Origin: an uncultured Acetatifactor sp.
Lineage (GTDB): Bacteria > Bacillota > Clostridia > Lachnospirales > Lachnospiraceae
NCBI GenBank assembly: GCA_947625475.1
Contig: CANQOL010000001.1
Coordinates: 1-64,000, forward strand
Direction of reading: 5' to 3'
DNA length: 64,000 bases
Below, piece after piece: positions 46,250 through 55,297 of the stretch; the first letter of the stretch is position 1, and each line of letters begins with the position of its first letter. Position numbers and translations under genes: made by a program. The notes beneath the pieces are model-generated. The model had not been told where the DNA came from, ran no database searches, and worked only from the letters and a program-made list of their open reading frames with translations.

Positions 46250-47776
46250 CTATTGAACCGGTCTGTCGTAGATGCCCATAAACAGGGGCGTCTGGGTCTG
46301 GGTATCCAGAATCATGTACACGAAGGGCTCCGTGAAAAACACATCCACCGGATCCCGCAGGGGCACGGCCAGGGCACATTCCATCATGGCTATCTCCGTG
46401 ACGGCCGCCGCCTCCGTCCCTTCCTCATCCACCCGGATCAGGGCCTTCTGGGCCACCAGGTCTATGCACAGAGGGATCCCGGCGTCTGTATACCCCAGCC
46501 CCGTCAGATCCGCCCGGTAGGGGTCAAAGGCCAGCTGCAGCCCCAGCCCCTGCAGATCCTCGTTCAGCGTCCGGGAAAACTCGATCTCAAATTTGGGGAG
46601 CTTCAGGTTCATCAGGGTGTCCGTGCGCTCATCCAGCAGCCGGGAGAGGGCCTGGGGATCCAGCTCCCCGTACATCTCCCGCACACTCTGTCCCCCGGTG
46701 GGCTTCAAGGCCACAAAGGCCAAAGGGCAGTCCCGGTAGGGAAGCACCACTCCGTCCAGATCCTCCCCCTTCACATAGGACAGGTTTTCTCCCCACTTGC
46801 GCATGATTTCCGCGGAAACCTCCCCGCCCTGAGCCGGATAAAAGGGCTCCTCCCCCGTATCCATGGCTTCAAAGGGATTCTCCCACTCCCCCTTAAAATA
46901 CACAGTGTTAAAGAGGGCCATCCGGGTGCCGTCCTTTAAAGGCTCCCCCAGCAGCTGGGGAATCAGCCCCTGGGTCTTCTCGGACACCCAGCCGTTGATC
47001 TGTTCCATCATATCCCTGCCGGCGAGCTCCCCTGTGCGCACCTGGGCGTGCATCTCTTCCTCCATCTGCGCCTGCCACTGGGGATCCGCCTGAAACACCT
47101 GATCCATCCACACGGAATTGGCCAGCTCCAGCCGGATATGCTCCTCCTGCCGGGGAAGCCGCTCCATCAGATCCGCGGCCTGGGCGGTCATATCCTCCCC
47201 CATCAGGTCCGTAAACTCCCGGGCCGTCTCTCCCTTGGCTCCCGCCCCCACCATGGACAGGGCCAGATAAGCTGACAGAGGGGAGAGAACCGGGTTTTCC
47301 TCATCCACTGCCCCAAACAGGTCAAAGGAAAATTTTGCCAGAAGGTTCTGTTCCTTCGCCGCTTCCTCATCAAAGACCACAGGGGGATCCACATCCTCCG
47401 GGCAGGGATCCGGCTGGGAGCTCCCCTCCCCCTCCCGGGGCTCATAGGAAACCGTCGCCACAGAGGGATCCTGTCCCTGGCCGGAAGCCTCCCTTGTCTC
47501 CCCACCGGAGTCCTCCTGGCCGGACGGATCCTCTATTTTCCCGCCAAGGCTCTCCTGGCCGGACGGATCCTCTATTTTCCCGCCAGGGCTCTCCTGGCCG
47601 GACGGATCCTCCGCCTCCCCGCCAAGGCTCTCCTGGCCGGACGGATCCTCCGCCTCCCCGCCAAGGCTCTCCTGGCCGGCCGGCTGCGTCTCCCCGGGGA
47701 CGCCCGCCCCGCAGCCGGACAGCAGGGCCGCCGCCAGCGCCAAAGCCATCATCCGCAAAACCTTCCTGTTCTTCAT
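46250..47776 (-). CDS. Serpin-family lipoprotein (serine protease inhibitor)
   Basis: A 508-residue secreted lipoprotein. The ATG at 47776 with GAGGTG upstream gives a signal ending in the lipobox LLSGC. A linker (about 30-95) made of five to six 13-residue repeats of GQESLGGEAEDPS and close variants holds the serpin domain away from the membrane. The serpin core runs from about 135 to the end (NSVWMDQVFQ, VYFKGEWENPF). The reactive loop has the mobile hinge EEGTEAAAVTE of inhibitory serpins, with cleavage expected near MMECAL. Gut bacterial serpins inhibit host elastase-type proteases. The frame continues to 48001 without support. Confidence 0.88.
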   Translation of the reverse strand: MKNRKVLRMMALALAAALLSGCGAGVPGETQPAGQESLGGEAEDPSGQESLGGEAEDPSGQESPGGKIEDPSGQESLGGKIEDPSGQEDSGGETREASGQGQDPSVATVSYEPREGEGSSQPDPCPEDVDPPVVFDEEAAKEQNLLAKFSFDLFGAVDEENPVLSPLSAYLALSMVGAGAKGETAREFTDLMGEDMTAQAADLMERLPRQEEHIRLELANSVWMDQVFQADPQWQAQMEEEMHAQVRTGELAGRDMMEQINGWVSEKTQGLIPQLLGEPLKDGTRMALFNTVYFKGEWENPFEAMDTGEEPFYPAQGGEVSAEIMRKWGENLSYVKGEDLDGVVLPYRDCPLAFVALKPTGGQSVREMYGELDPQALSRLLDERTDTLMNLKLPKFEIEFSRTLNEDLQGLGLQLAFDPYRADLTGLGYTDAGIPLCIDLVAQKALIRVDEEGTEAAAVTEIAMMECALAVPLRDPVDVFFTEPFVYMILDTQTQTPLFMGIYDRPVQ

Positions 47777-47910
47777 GATCGCACCTCGCTTCCGCAAAAT
47801 CTCTCCGCCCCCCGGGCGGTTCGTCCTCTCACCTATACAGACAGCATCCGCAGCCCTTCGGTTACAGGGAATTTCCCCTTGTACAATTTCCAAAACAAAT
47901 GCAACAGCTC

Positions 47911-47939
47911 TTGTACTTTTTTTACAAAGCGAGTAAAAT
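47911..47939 (+). promoter_or_regulatory. Promoter of the GGDEF gene
   Basis: TTGTAC (47911-47916) and TAAAAT (47934-47939) are 17 bp apart, 62 bp before the TTG start at 48001. The serpin gene is transcribed the other way from the same 225-bp gap (47777-48000). Confidence 0.65.
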
Positions 47940-48000
47940 AAACTGCGTGAAGCTGTTGGCAGGAAAATCAAAAGCGGCCCCCGGGCCAGGAGGAATACCA

Positions 48001-49293
48001 TTGACAGATCGGGAATTTATCGCCTCCACCATCATGGACAATCTCTTAAAGGTGGCGAAGGTCAACATCAACACAGGGGAATACATTTTTTATAAAAGGA
48101 TCCCCACCCAGGACGAGGCCAGATGCCTGCGGGCCGCCACCATCACGGAATACATCCAGAACATCATCGACTTCGGCCTGCTTCATCCGGACGACACGGA
48201 GAGCTACCTCCACCACACTGACTTAGACTACCTGCGCTACACTATCACCCATCAGAAGCGCAAGATGGTGCACAGCTTCCGCCGCAAGGTCAACGACGCA
48301 TACATGTGGGTCACCTTTGAGATCATCATCCCCAAGGATTTTTCCCTGGAGAGCCATCCCTGGGTGGTCTTCAGCTGGAAGGAGGCAGACAGCGACTCCT
48401 GTGACCTGGAGGATGCCCTGAAAACCCTGTCCGCCATCTACCACAAGATTTTAAAAATCAATCTCACCGCGGACACCTGCCAGGAGGTGAAGGTGTACTC
48501 CCAGGAGCTTACCCCCGAGATGGGCCACTCCCTGCAGATTTCTGAGTGGCTGCGCCGGTTTGCGGAGTGCGGGAACGTACATCCGGAGGATCTGAAGGAA
48601 TACTACGCTTTCACCGACATGAATTTTCTGAAATCCTACTTCCATTCCCATTCCGACTGTATCCGGTGCCGGTACCGCCGCATGACCAACGGGAGCTTCC
48701 GCTGGGTGAACATGGAGCTGCTTCCCAGTATCGAATACACGGACTCCAACCAGGTCCTTATGCTCTATATCCGGGATGTGCACGACAGCTATATTTCGGA
48801 CCTGCAGTACCGCAAGGATCTGGAGAGGGTGTGCAGCAGCGATACGCTCACCGGCCTGCACAACCGCTTCGCCTACAACCAGGTCTGCGACACCTTTTCC
48901 GCCTCCCCCACCAAGCCCAGCATGGCCGTGGCCTTCGCGGATCTCAACGGCCTGAAATATATCAACGACCACTTCGGGCACGTGAAGGGAGACCAGCTGC
49001 TGCAGCACTTTACCCGCATGCTGACGGAGGAATTCGGCCCGGAAAACTGCTACCGCATCAGCGGAGACGAATTCATCGTACTTCTCCCCAGCATGGAGCG
49101 GGAGGCATTCTTAAGCCAGTGCAACGCCTTCCAGGCAAAAATCCACGGCCAGAGGGTGCCCATCGCATCCTTAGGCTACCACTGGGAGGCCGCCCCCTCC
49201 TCCCTGGAGAGCGTGGTCCATGTGGCGGAGGTGGCCATGTACGCCGACAAGCAGTGGTATTACAACACCTATCCCCAGTACGCCAGGAAATAA
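48001..49293 (+). CDS. PAS-like/GGDEF domain protein (putative diguanylate cyclase)
   Basis: A 430-residue protein. A consensus AGGAGG seven bases before a TTG at 48001 sets the start; the frame reaches back to 47899 but crosses the promoter. Two PAS-like sensory segments (about 20-130 and 140-265) precede a GGDEF domain (from DTLTGLHNRFAYN near 280). The signature is SGDEF (RISGDEFIVLL), a variant compatible with activity. There is no membrane segment, so it is cytosolic. It would make cyclic di-GMP. No EAL partner is in the window. Confidence 0.88.
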   Translation: MTDREFIASTIMDNLLKVAKVNINTGEYIFYKRIPTQDEARCLRAATITEYIQNIIDFGLLHPDDTESYLHHTDLDYLRYTITHQKRKMVHSFRRKVNDAYMWVTFEIIIPKDFSLESHPWVVFSWKEADSDSCDLEDALKTLSAIYHKILKINLTADTCQEVKVYSQELTPEMGHSLQISEWLRRFAECGNVHPEDLKEYYAFTDMNFLKSYFHSHSDCIRCRYRRMTNGSFRWVNMELLPSIEYTDSNQVLMLYIRDVHDSYISDLQYRKDLERVCSSDTLTGLHNRFAYNQVCDTFSASPTKPSMAVAFADLNGLKYINDHFGHVKGDQLLQHFTRMLTEEFGPENCYRISGDEFIVLLPSMEREAFLSQCNAFQAKIHGQRVPIASLGYHWEAAPSSLESVVHVAEVAMYADKQWYYNTYPQYARK

Positions 49294-49305
49294 CCCATCG
49301 TCCTC

Positions 49306-49332
49306 AAGGTCCCGCTCCCCGGGGCCTTTTTT
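49306..49332 (+). terminator. Terminator of the GGDEF gene
   Basis: AAGGTCCC (49306-49313) pairs with GGGGCCTT (49321-49328) and is followed by four T residues on the plus strand, 13 bp after the stop. Confidence 0.75.
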
Positions 49333-49340
49333 CGGGTTTG

Positions 49341-49365
49341 AAAAAGGCCCGGATCCCACGATCCG
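49341..49365 (-). terminator. Terminator of tRNA-Leu
   Basis: CGGATC (49360-49365) pairs with 49350-49355, and GGCCTTTTT follows on the minus strand. It lies 13 bp after the tRNA 3' end. Confidence 0.65.
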
Positions 49366-49377
49366 AACCTTCTCTCA

Positions 49378-49461
49378 TGCGGATGAAGGGACTTGAACCC
49401 TTACCTCCTTGCGAAGACTAGCACCTGAAGCTAGCGCGTCTGCCAATTCCGCCACATCCGC
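49378..49461 (-). tRNA. tRNA-Leu (CAG anticodon)
   Basis: 84 bases on the minus strand. The acceptor arms GCGGATG and CATCCGC pair, with discriminator A. The D arm carries GGCGGAATTGGCAGACGC, the T arm GGGTTCAAGTCCC, and a long variable arm is typical of leucine tRNA. The anticodon loop CTTCAGGTG gives CAG (positions 49425-49427). CCA is not encoded. Sequence around it is gene-free from 49462 to 49672. Confidence 0.95.
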
Positions 49462-49603
49462 TTATCTGCCCCGCCGGCCCGCCGCTTGCGCGGTATCGCC
49501 TGCGAACAAATAGTATTCTATCTTGTTTCCCCGCAAATGTCAATAGAATTTTTTCAATTTTTTAAACAATTTTTCCGGGCCGGGGAACCGCAGGCCCGGG
49601 GCC

Positions 49604-49641
49604 GGAAAAACATACGCCCGGGGCCGGCAGGCCGGCCCCGG
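49604..49641 (-). terminator. Terminator after the EF-G paralogue
   Basis: A perfect 10-bp all-G/C stem (49618-49627 with 49632-49641) is followed on the minus strand by GCGTATG and five T residues. It lies about 30 bp after the stop at 49673. A second G/C-rich hairpin (49575-49599) follows. Confidence 0.7.
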
Positions 49642-49672
49642 ACAAACTGATCTTCCGGCAGTGCGGCGGGCT

Positions 49673-51766
49673 TTACTCCTCCCCGCTGTTCTCCGCCACC
49701 TTGGCCGCTCTCTCGGCAACCTCCTTCTCCTGGACGTCGCTGGGCGCCTGCTCATAGCGCACAAACTCATAGGCGTACTCGCCCCGTCCGCCGGTCATGG
49801 AGCGCAGATCCGTGCAGTACCCGTAGAGGCTGCTCATGGGAATATCCGCCTCCACAATCTGCTTGCCTCCCGCCACAGGGGTCATCCCCAGCACACGGCC
49901 TCTTCTCTTGTTCAGATCGCCCATCACATCACCCGTGTAGGAATCGGGCACCGTCACCTTAATGTTGGCGATGGGCTCCAGCAGGATCGGCCCCGCCTCC
50001 ATAAAGCCCTTCTTGAAGGCCTGGATGGTAGCCATCTTGAAGGCCATCTCCGAGGAATCCACCGGATGATAGGATCCGTCGTACAAAACCGCCTTCACGC
50101 CCACCACGGGATAGGCCGCCAGAGGGCCTCTGCCCACGGACTCCTGCAGTCCCTTCTCCACCGCCGGGAAGAAGTTCTTGGGAACGGCGCCTCCCACCAC
50201 CTCCTGCTCAAACACATAGGGGGTCTCCAGATCCCCGGAGGCGGAAAAACGCATCTTCACATGACCGTACTGGCCGTGGCCTCCGGACTGCTTCTTATAT
50301 TTATACTCCACATCGGAGGTCTTGCGGATGGTCTCCCGGTAAGCCACCTTGGGCTTCATCAGCTCCACCTCCACCTTGTACTCGTTGAGCAGGCGGCTGG
50401 CTATGATCTCCAGATGCTGGTCTCCCATGCCGTAGAGCAGAAGCTGCCTGTTCTCCGCATCGTTGACCGCCTTCAGGGTCAGATCCTCATGGGTGATCTT
50501 CTGCAGTGCCTGGGAAATCTTGTCAATATCTCCCTTGTTCTTGGGCAGATAACGCATATATGTGTAGGGCGTGGAAACCTCGAACTTTCCGAACTTGACC
50601 GTAGTGGTCTTGGTGGAGAGGCTGTCCCCCGTCCTGGCGCCAGTGAGCTTTGCCAGGGCGCCGATATCGCCCGCATGCAGCTCCTTGACCTCAATGGGCT
50701 TGTTGCCCTGAAGCACATAGAGCTTGCCCACCTTCTCCTCGATATCCTTGTCTACATTGTAGAGCACATCGTCGGTCTTCAGCACGCCGGAATTCACCTT
50801 GATCAAAGAATACTTCCCGATAAAGGGATCCACGATGGTCTTCCAGATATAGGCGGATTTTGCCTTGGAGAAATCATAATCCGCATGGTAGACCTCGCTG
50901 GTCTTCATATTGATGCCGGCCACCTCCCGGTTCTCGGGGCTGGGCAGGTACTTGATAATATCGTCCAGCAGGGTGTACACGCCCTGGCACAGGATGCTGG
51001 AGCCCATGGTCATGGGCACGATGCTGCTGTCGCACACATTGGTGCGCAGGGCTGCCCGGATCTCCGCCTCGGAGAATGTCTCCCCCCCGAAGTAGCGCTC
51101 CATAAATTCCTCGCTGGTCTCGGCCACCGCCTCCATGAGGGCGTCCCGGCAGATCTGCAGGTTATTCTTGCTGTAGTCGGGCACGTCGCAGGGAACCACC
51201 TCCTTGCCCTGCCATCTGTTGCCGGACTCGGTGATCACATTGATGTATCCCACAAACTTCTCGTTCTCCCGGATGGGAAGATGGAAGGGGGCCAGCTTCT
51301 TGCCGTACAGATTCGTCAGATCCTCCACCACCTGGCGGAAGGAAGCGTTGTCCACATCCATACCGGACACATAGATCATCCGGGGCAGCTTGTATTTTTC
51401 ACACAGCTCCCATGCCTTGATGGTCCCGACCTCCACGCCGGCCTTGCCGTTCACCACAATAATGGCCGCGCCGGCCGCACTGACGGCTTCCTCCACCTCG
51501 CCCACGAAGTCAAAATAACCGGGGGTATCCAGAATATTGATCTTATATCCCTCCCACTCGATGGGGACGACGGAGGTATTGATGGAAAACTGTCTCTTCT
51601 GTTCTTCCTTGCTGTAATCGCTCACCGTATTGCCGTCGGTCACCTTGCCCATTCTCGAGGTAATGCCGGAGAGATAGGCCATGGCCTCCACCAGGCTGGT
51701 CTTGCCGCTGCCGCCGTGGCCCAGCAGGCAGACATTCCGGATCTTGTCAGTTGTGTAAATATTCAT
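49673..51766 (-). CDS. Elongation factor G-like protein (EF-G2 type)
   Basis: A 697-residue translational GTPase paralogue. G1 is GHGGSGKTS instead of the canonical GHIDAGKT; G3 is DTPGYFDF; where EF-G has NKMD it has SGMDVDNAS. Domains II to V follow, with the domain IV region KKQSGGHGQYGHVKMRF and the C-terminal YEFVRYEQAPSDVQEKEVAE. These features place it in the FusA2-like group whose members often do not replace EF-G; the main fusA would be elsewhere beside rpsL/rpsG. TTGGAGGAAATGGC precedes the ATG. It has its own promoter (51843-51871). Confidence 0.9.
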   Translation of the reverse strand: MNIYTTDKIRNVCLLGHGGSGKTSLVEAMAYLSGITSRMGKVTDGNTVSDYSKEEQKRQFSINTSVVPIEWEGYKINILDTPGYFDFVGEVEEAVSAAGAAIIVVNGKAGVEVGTIKAWELCEKYKLPRMIYVSGMDVDNASFRQVVEDLTNLYGKKLAPFHLPIRENEKFVGYINVITESGNRWQGKEVVPCDVPDYSKNNLQICRDALMEAVAETSEEFMERYFGGETFSEAEIRAALRTNVCDSSIVPMTMGSSILCQGVYTLLDDIIKYLPSPENREVAGINMKTSEVYHADYDFSKAKSAYIWKTIVDPFIGKYSLIKVNSGVLKTDDVLYNVDKDIEEKVGKLYVLQGNKPIEVKELHAGDIGALAKLTGARTGDSLSTKTTTVKFGKFEVSTPYTYMRYLPKNKGDIDKISQALQKITHEDLTLKAVNDAENRQLLLYGMGDQHLEIIASRLLNEYKVEVELMKPKVAYRETIRKTSDVEYKYKKQSGGHGQYGHVKMRFSASGDLETPYVFEQEVVGGAVPKNFFPAVEKGLQESVGRGPLAAYPVVGVKAVLYDGSYHPVDSSEMAFKMATIQAFKKGFMEAGPILLEPIANIKVTVPDSYTGDVMGDLNKRRGRVLGMTPVAGGKQIVEADIPMSSLYGYCTDLRSMTGGRGEYAYEFVRYEQAPSDVQEKEVAERAAKVAENSGEE

Positions 51767-51842
51767 GCCATTTCCTCCAATTATGATGAAATTTGGGGAT
51801 TCCGCCGAAGCAAAATTGAAATATCAAACCGCCCATACGAGT

Positions 51843-51871
51843 ATATTACTAAATATTCAATCATTTTACAA
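51843..51871 (-). promoter_or_regulatory. Promoter of the EF-G paralogue
   Basis: TTGTAA (51871-51866) and TAATAT (51848-51843) are 17 bp apart on the minus strand, with a leader of about 70 bases. The palindrome ACAAATATTTGT lies just upstream (51892-51903). Confidence 0.6.
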
Positions 51872-51916
51872 GACATTTTGTGATATTTGGACAAATATTT
51901 GTTGCGCGCTCCCCTA

Positions 51917-51945
51917 TTGACCTTCGCGCTTTAAAGTGCTATCGT
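51917..51945 (+). promoter_or_regulatory. Promoter of tyrA
   Basis: TTGACC (51917-51922) and TATCGT (51940-51945) are 17 bp apart, 30 bp before the GTG start. Confidence 0.6.
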
Positions 51946-51975
51946 ATCTAAGAGAACACTGCAGGAGGGAATGGT

Positions 51976-53079
51976 GTGAAAAATCTGACTGTGGGCTTTA
52001 TCGGCCTGGGGCTGATCGGCGGCTCCATCGCCAAAGCCCTGAAAAACAATATACCCGGCCTGACCGTTGTGGCCTATGACCGGAATCCGGACACCTTGCA
52101 GGCCGCCTCCCGGGACGGGACCGCGGATCTGTGCCCGGCGGGAATCGATGAGAGCTTCCGGGACTGCGACTATCTGTTCCTGTGCGCCCCGGTGCAGAAA
52201 AACGACGAGAACCTGGCCGCGGTAAAGCGGATCCTCTCCCCGGACTGCCTTCTCACCGACGTGGGGAGCGTGAAATCCGACATTCACAGGCATATCCAGG
52301 AGGCGGGTCTTGCCTCCCAGTTCATCGGGGGCCACCCCATGGCCGGCAGCGAACGCACAGGCTATCTGAACTCCAAGGCCGCCCTCTTAGAGAACGCCTA
52401 CTATATTCTGACGCCCACGGAGCAGACCGACCCCGGACGGCTGGACGCCTGCCGGGAGCTGGTGGAAAAAACCGGGGCCATTCCCCTGATCCTGGACTAC
52501 CGCCAGCACGACTACGTGACGGCAGCCATCAGCCACCTGCCCCATGTGATTGCGGCCTCCCTGGTGAACCTGATCCGCTGCTCAGACTCCGAGGACGGCA
52601 TCATGAAGACAGTGGCGGCGGGAGGCTTCAAGGACATCACCCGCATCGCCTCCTCCTCCGCCGCCATGTGGCAGCAGATCTGCCTGACCAACACGGAAAA
52701 CATCTCCCGGCTGCTGGAGAGCTACATCGACTCCCTGAGCCGGATCAAAGAGCAGCTGGACGGCCGGGACGCCCGGGAGCTGTACCAGCTGTTTGACAGC
52801 GCCAGGATCTACCGGGATTCCTTTATCGACGCCTCCAGCGGCCCTATCAAGCGCTCCTATTCTCTGAACGTGGATATTGCGGATAAGCCGGGAAGCCTGG
52901 CCGTGATCGTGAACATTCTGGCCGGGGAAAACATCAGCATCAAAAACATCGGCATCGTCCACAACCGGGAGCTGGAGGAGGGCGTGCTCCGGATTGAATT
53001 CTACGACGAGCCCGGCGTCCTGCGGGCAAAGGAAACCCTCTGCGCGCGGGGATATGCAGTGTATGAGAGGAAATTTTAG
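51976..53079 (+). CDS. tyrA: Prephenate dehydrogenase
   Basis: NAD-dependent oxidation of prephenate to 4-hydroxyphenylpyruvate in tyrosine biosynthesis. The 367 residues have GFIGLGLIGGSIAKAL (Rossmann motif), GGHPMAGSERTG (substrate loop) and a helical dimerisation domain, then an ACT domain (DIADKPGSLAVIVNILAGEN) from about residue 290, suggesting feedback by tyrosine. No chorismate mutase domain is present. GTG start with GGAGGGA upstream. It is a single-gene unit with its own promoter and terminator. Confidence 0.93.
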   Translation: MKNLTVGFIGLGLIGGSIAKALKNNIPGLTVVAYDRNPDTLQAASRDGTADLCPAGIDESFRDCDYLFLCAPVQKNDENLAAVKRILSPDCLLTDVGSVKSDIHRHIQEAGLASQFIGGHPMAGSERTGYLNSKAALLENAYYILTPTEQTDPGRLDACRELVEKTGAIPLILDYRQHDYVTAAISHLPHVIAASLVNLIRCSDSEDGIMKTVAAGGFKDITRIASSSAAMWQQICLTNTENISRLLESYIDSLSRIKEQLDGRDARELYQLFDSARIYRDSFIDASSGPIKRSYSLNVDIADKPGSLAVIVNILAGENISIKNIGIVHNRELEEGVLRIEFYDEPGVLRAKETLCARGYAVYERKF

Positions 53080-53094
53080 AGAGCCAGGCTCAGC

Positions 53095-53144
53095 AAAACG
53101 GCTCTCTGCAGGGTATTCTCTTTCCCCTGCAGAGAGCCGTTTTA
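53095..53144. terminator. Bidirectional terminator between tyrA and the Rpn gene
   Basis: A perfect stem of about 19 bp (53095-53113 with 53126-53144; arms AAAACGGCTCTCTGCAGGG) with A and T runs on the two sides works in both directions. It lies 16 bp after tyrA and 11 bp after the convergent Rpn gene. Confidence 0.95.
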
Positions 53145-53154
53145 GTATTAACCG

Positions 53155-54108
53155 TCAGTTTTCTCCCGCTTTTTCCGGCCAAAGGTTTTCGTAGACAGCC
53201 TGCTCGTCAAAACCGCTGGCTTCGGCGGCAGAACAGATTTGGTCAACCTTTTCCTGATCTGCCAGCAGATCCTCCGCGATTTTATCCGGCGTGTCTCCTT
53301 GTCGCAGCTTCGCGCAGACCTGACGGATCAGCAGCCGCAGCTCTCCTTCGGCTCTTCCTTCGACCCTTCCGTCCTCCACGCCCTCCTCATATCTCACATC
53401 CAGGGCGTCATCCATGTTGAACTGCGTGTACAGCATATTCACCGCCTCCGTTCCGTGCTCACGCACAAACTCCGCAAAGATTCCCTCCCTCTGGCAGTCC
53501 AGGATCGCTTTCCGGATCGACTCGTCGCGCCCCAGTTCTTCCTCCTGATACTCCCGCACCCGCTGGATAAACCAGGCGTACTCGTACAAGGGCCGGCATT
53601 CCTCCAGGATCTCATGCTTCGCCGGAAGGTTGATATTGATCATTTTCACCACACATTCTAACATAGGGTGCTCCGTTTTTTCAAGATATGCTTCAGATAA
53701 TTTCAGAACCCTTTCCAGGGGCTGGGCGGTTCCCCCGTTGTAGAACATGTAAAACTCCGGGGTTGGGATCGGGATCCTCTTCTGATGATAGAGCGCCCGG
53801 GGTTCCAGGAGCTTTTCTACGGTCCGGCCATAGTAGATCACACTCCGCAGGGGCATGTTCTCGCTCACAGTCGATTGGTGCTCGGCGATCACCAATGCCT
53901 TGTTCTTTACTGTGAAAGCCAGGTCGTTTTTCCTGGCCAGGAACAGCACCCCCTCCAGGGTGCGGATCACGATGTCCTCCGGGGCAGTTTCCACCCCGGC
54001 CAGCGCGGAATACAGCTGGGCTGCATTTTTCGGTTCGCTGAAGTAGGCGGTGAAAGCGCTGGATTTCACCTCCCTGTTGGATACTTCTCTTGCTTCGTTT
54101 TGTGTCAT
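53155..54108 (-). CDS. Rpn/PD-(D/E)XK nuclease-family transposase-like protein
   Basis: A 317-residue member of the Rpn family. It begins with SSAFTAYFSEPKNAAQLYSA and has the E-x-Q nuclease motif in LVIAEHQSTVSENMPLR. The second half contains helices and a Glu/Arg/Gly repeat (GVEDGRVEGRAEGELRLL), as in relatives. AGGAGG precedes the ATG and a promoter lies at 54214-54242. These proteins are patchily distributed and thought to promote recombination. It is less than half identical by eye to the one at 29464. Confidence 0.85.
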   Translation of the reverse strand: MTQNEAREVSNREVKSSAFTAYFSEPKNAAQLYSALAGVETAPEDIVIRTLEGVLFLARKNDLAFTVKNKALVIAEHQSTVSENMPLRSVIYYGRTVEKLLEPRALYHQKRIPIPTPEFYMFYNGGTAQPLERVLKLSEAYLEKTEHPMLECVVKMININLPAKHEILEECRPLYEYAWFIQRVREYQEEELGRDESIRKAILDCQREGIFAEFVREHGTEAVNMLYTQFNMDDALDVRYEEGVEDGRVEGRAEGELRLLIRQVCAKLRQGDTPDKIAEDLLADQEKVDQICSAAEASGFDEQAVYENLWPEKAGEN

Positions 54109-54213
54109 AAGCAGATTCCTCCTATTGTTTGATGTATAAAGCTACAGTCTCAGAAAAATGCCGCGGAACCGCGTGGATCATAGAAATGCTCTCGATTTTC
54201 CAAAGACAAATAC

Positions 54214-54242
54214 AGTATAACAAAAAAGGAATCCCTTGTCGA
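54214..54242 (-). promoter_or_regulatory. Promoter of the Rpn gene at 53155
   Basis: TCGACA (54242-54237) and TATACT (54219-54214) are 17 bp apart on the minus strand. The AT-rich stretch 54109-54274 has no gene. Confidence 0.55.
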
Positions 54243-54274
54243 GGTGTTATACTATTAAAATTATCTAAAATTTT

Positions 54275-55297
54275 CTAAAATTGTCCCACCTCCTCCGCCT
54301 CCCTGTACATCAGATCGTCCTCCGGCTGAATCTGCCCGGGCTCTGCCTTTACCATATCCCGCAGCATAGCCATGCAGAACGCTTTCTCTGCCCCGGCAAG
54401 CTGCGCCTCCTCTATATTCCGCTTCCAATATCTCCCATACCGCTCCCGCCAACGGATCAAATGCTCCAAATACACAGCCCGATCCCCGCCGGACGCCAAA
54501 AAATCCTCCACACGCCGAAAAGACTCCGTCATATCAGATATATTTTTTTGAATCGCCTGAAAGGACCGCAGGTTTATGTTGGACTCAGGATGCTCCTTGT
54601 AATAATAGACCGCCTCCTCCGCAAAAGCACATTTTTTCATCACCGACAAAATAACGGAAGAATAAATAAAGTCCTCCAGCATAACCAGATGACCCTGAAA
54701 AGACTCCAAAACTGGCAGACATTCCCCTATGCGCGCTCTCTTATACAGCTTATTCCAGACCACATGCCAGTGGTAATTGGTTCCCTCCTGCTGCCAGTAC
54801 CGCTCATAAAAGTCTTTCCCGCCCTGCCCGGCCTCCCGCGATAACAGACACCCCGTCTGCAGGTAGGCGTGGGCGTCCGCACTGACATTCACAATCTTCC
54901 CCACCGCAAAATCCGCACCCTCCTGCTCCGCTGCGCGGTACAGCCGGTCAAAATAACCCTCTGAAACAAGATCATCGCTGTCCACAAAACCGATATAATC
55001 CCCCTCCGCCCTCTGAATCCCACATAAACGCGCCCGATACAGTCCCACATTTTGTTTCAGGTTATAAATCCGAATCCTGCCTGACCTCTTTTGATAGGTC
55101 TTTACAATTTTAAGGCTTCTGTCCGTAGAGCCGTCATTGACACAAAGCATTTCAAAAGGACACTCTGTCCCGCTTATAATACTCTCGAGGCAGTCAGCAA
55201 TCCATTTCTCTGCATTGTAAAACGGCACAATAATAGATACCTTTGGGGGTGCCGTCCGCTTTTCCCTAATCTTCCTCTTCCATAACCGCGCTGACAA
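54275..55297 (-). CDS. Family 2 glycosyltransferase
   Basis: A 340-residue GT-A glycosyltransferase. KVSIIVPFYNAEKWIADCLE, VNDGSTDRS and the metal-binding DxD (FVDSDD) are at the expected places. The start is a TTG at 55297 with AAGGAAG upstream; no ATG is in frame before the catalytic domain. It overlaps the gene upstream by 32 bp. As the last gene of the surface-polymer operon it probably adds a sugar to a cell-wall or capsular chain. Confidence 0.87.
   Translation of the reverse strand: MSARLWKRKIREKRTAPPKVSIIVPFYNAEKWIADCLESIISGTECPFEMLCVNDGSTDRSLKIVKTYQKRSGRIRIYNLKQNVGLYRARLCGIQRAEGDYIGFVDSDDLVSEGYFDRLYRAAEQEGADFAVGKIVNVSADAHAYLQTGCLLSREAGQGGKDFYERYWQQEGTNYHWHVVWNKLYKRARIGECLPVLESFQGHLVMLEDFIYSSVILSVMKKCAFAEEAVYYYKEHPESNINLRSFQAIQKNISDMTESFRRVEDFLASGGDRAVYLEHLIRWRERYGRYWKRNIEEAQLAGAEKAFCMAMLRDMVKAEPGQIQPEDDLMYREAEEVGQF

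Noticed and set aside
47899-48000. Upstream extension of the GGDEF protein
   Set aside because: It would run through the promoter and lacks a ribosome binding site, while an AGGAGG fits the TTG at 48001.
49661-51883. 740-residue plus-strand frame opposite the EF-G paralogue
   Set aside because: Antisense shadow of a well-supported gene, without family features.
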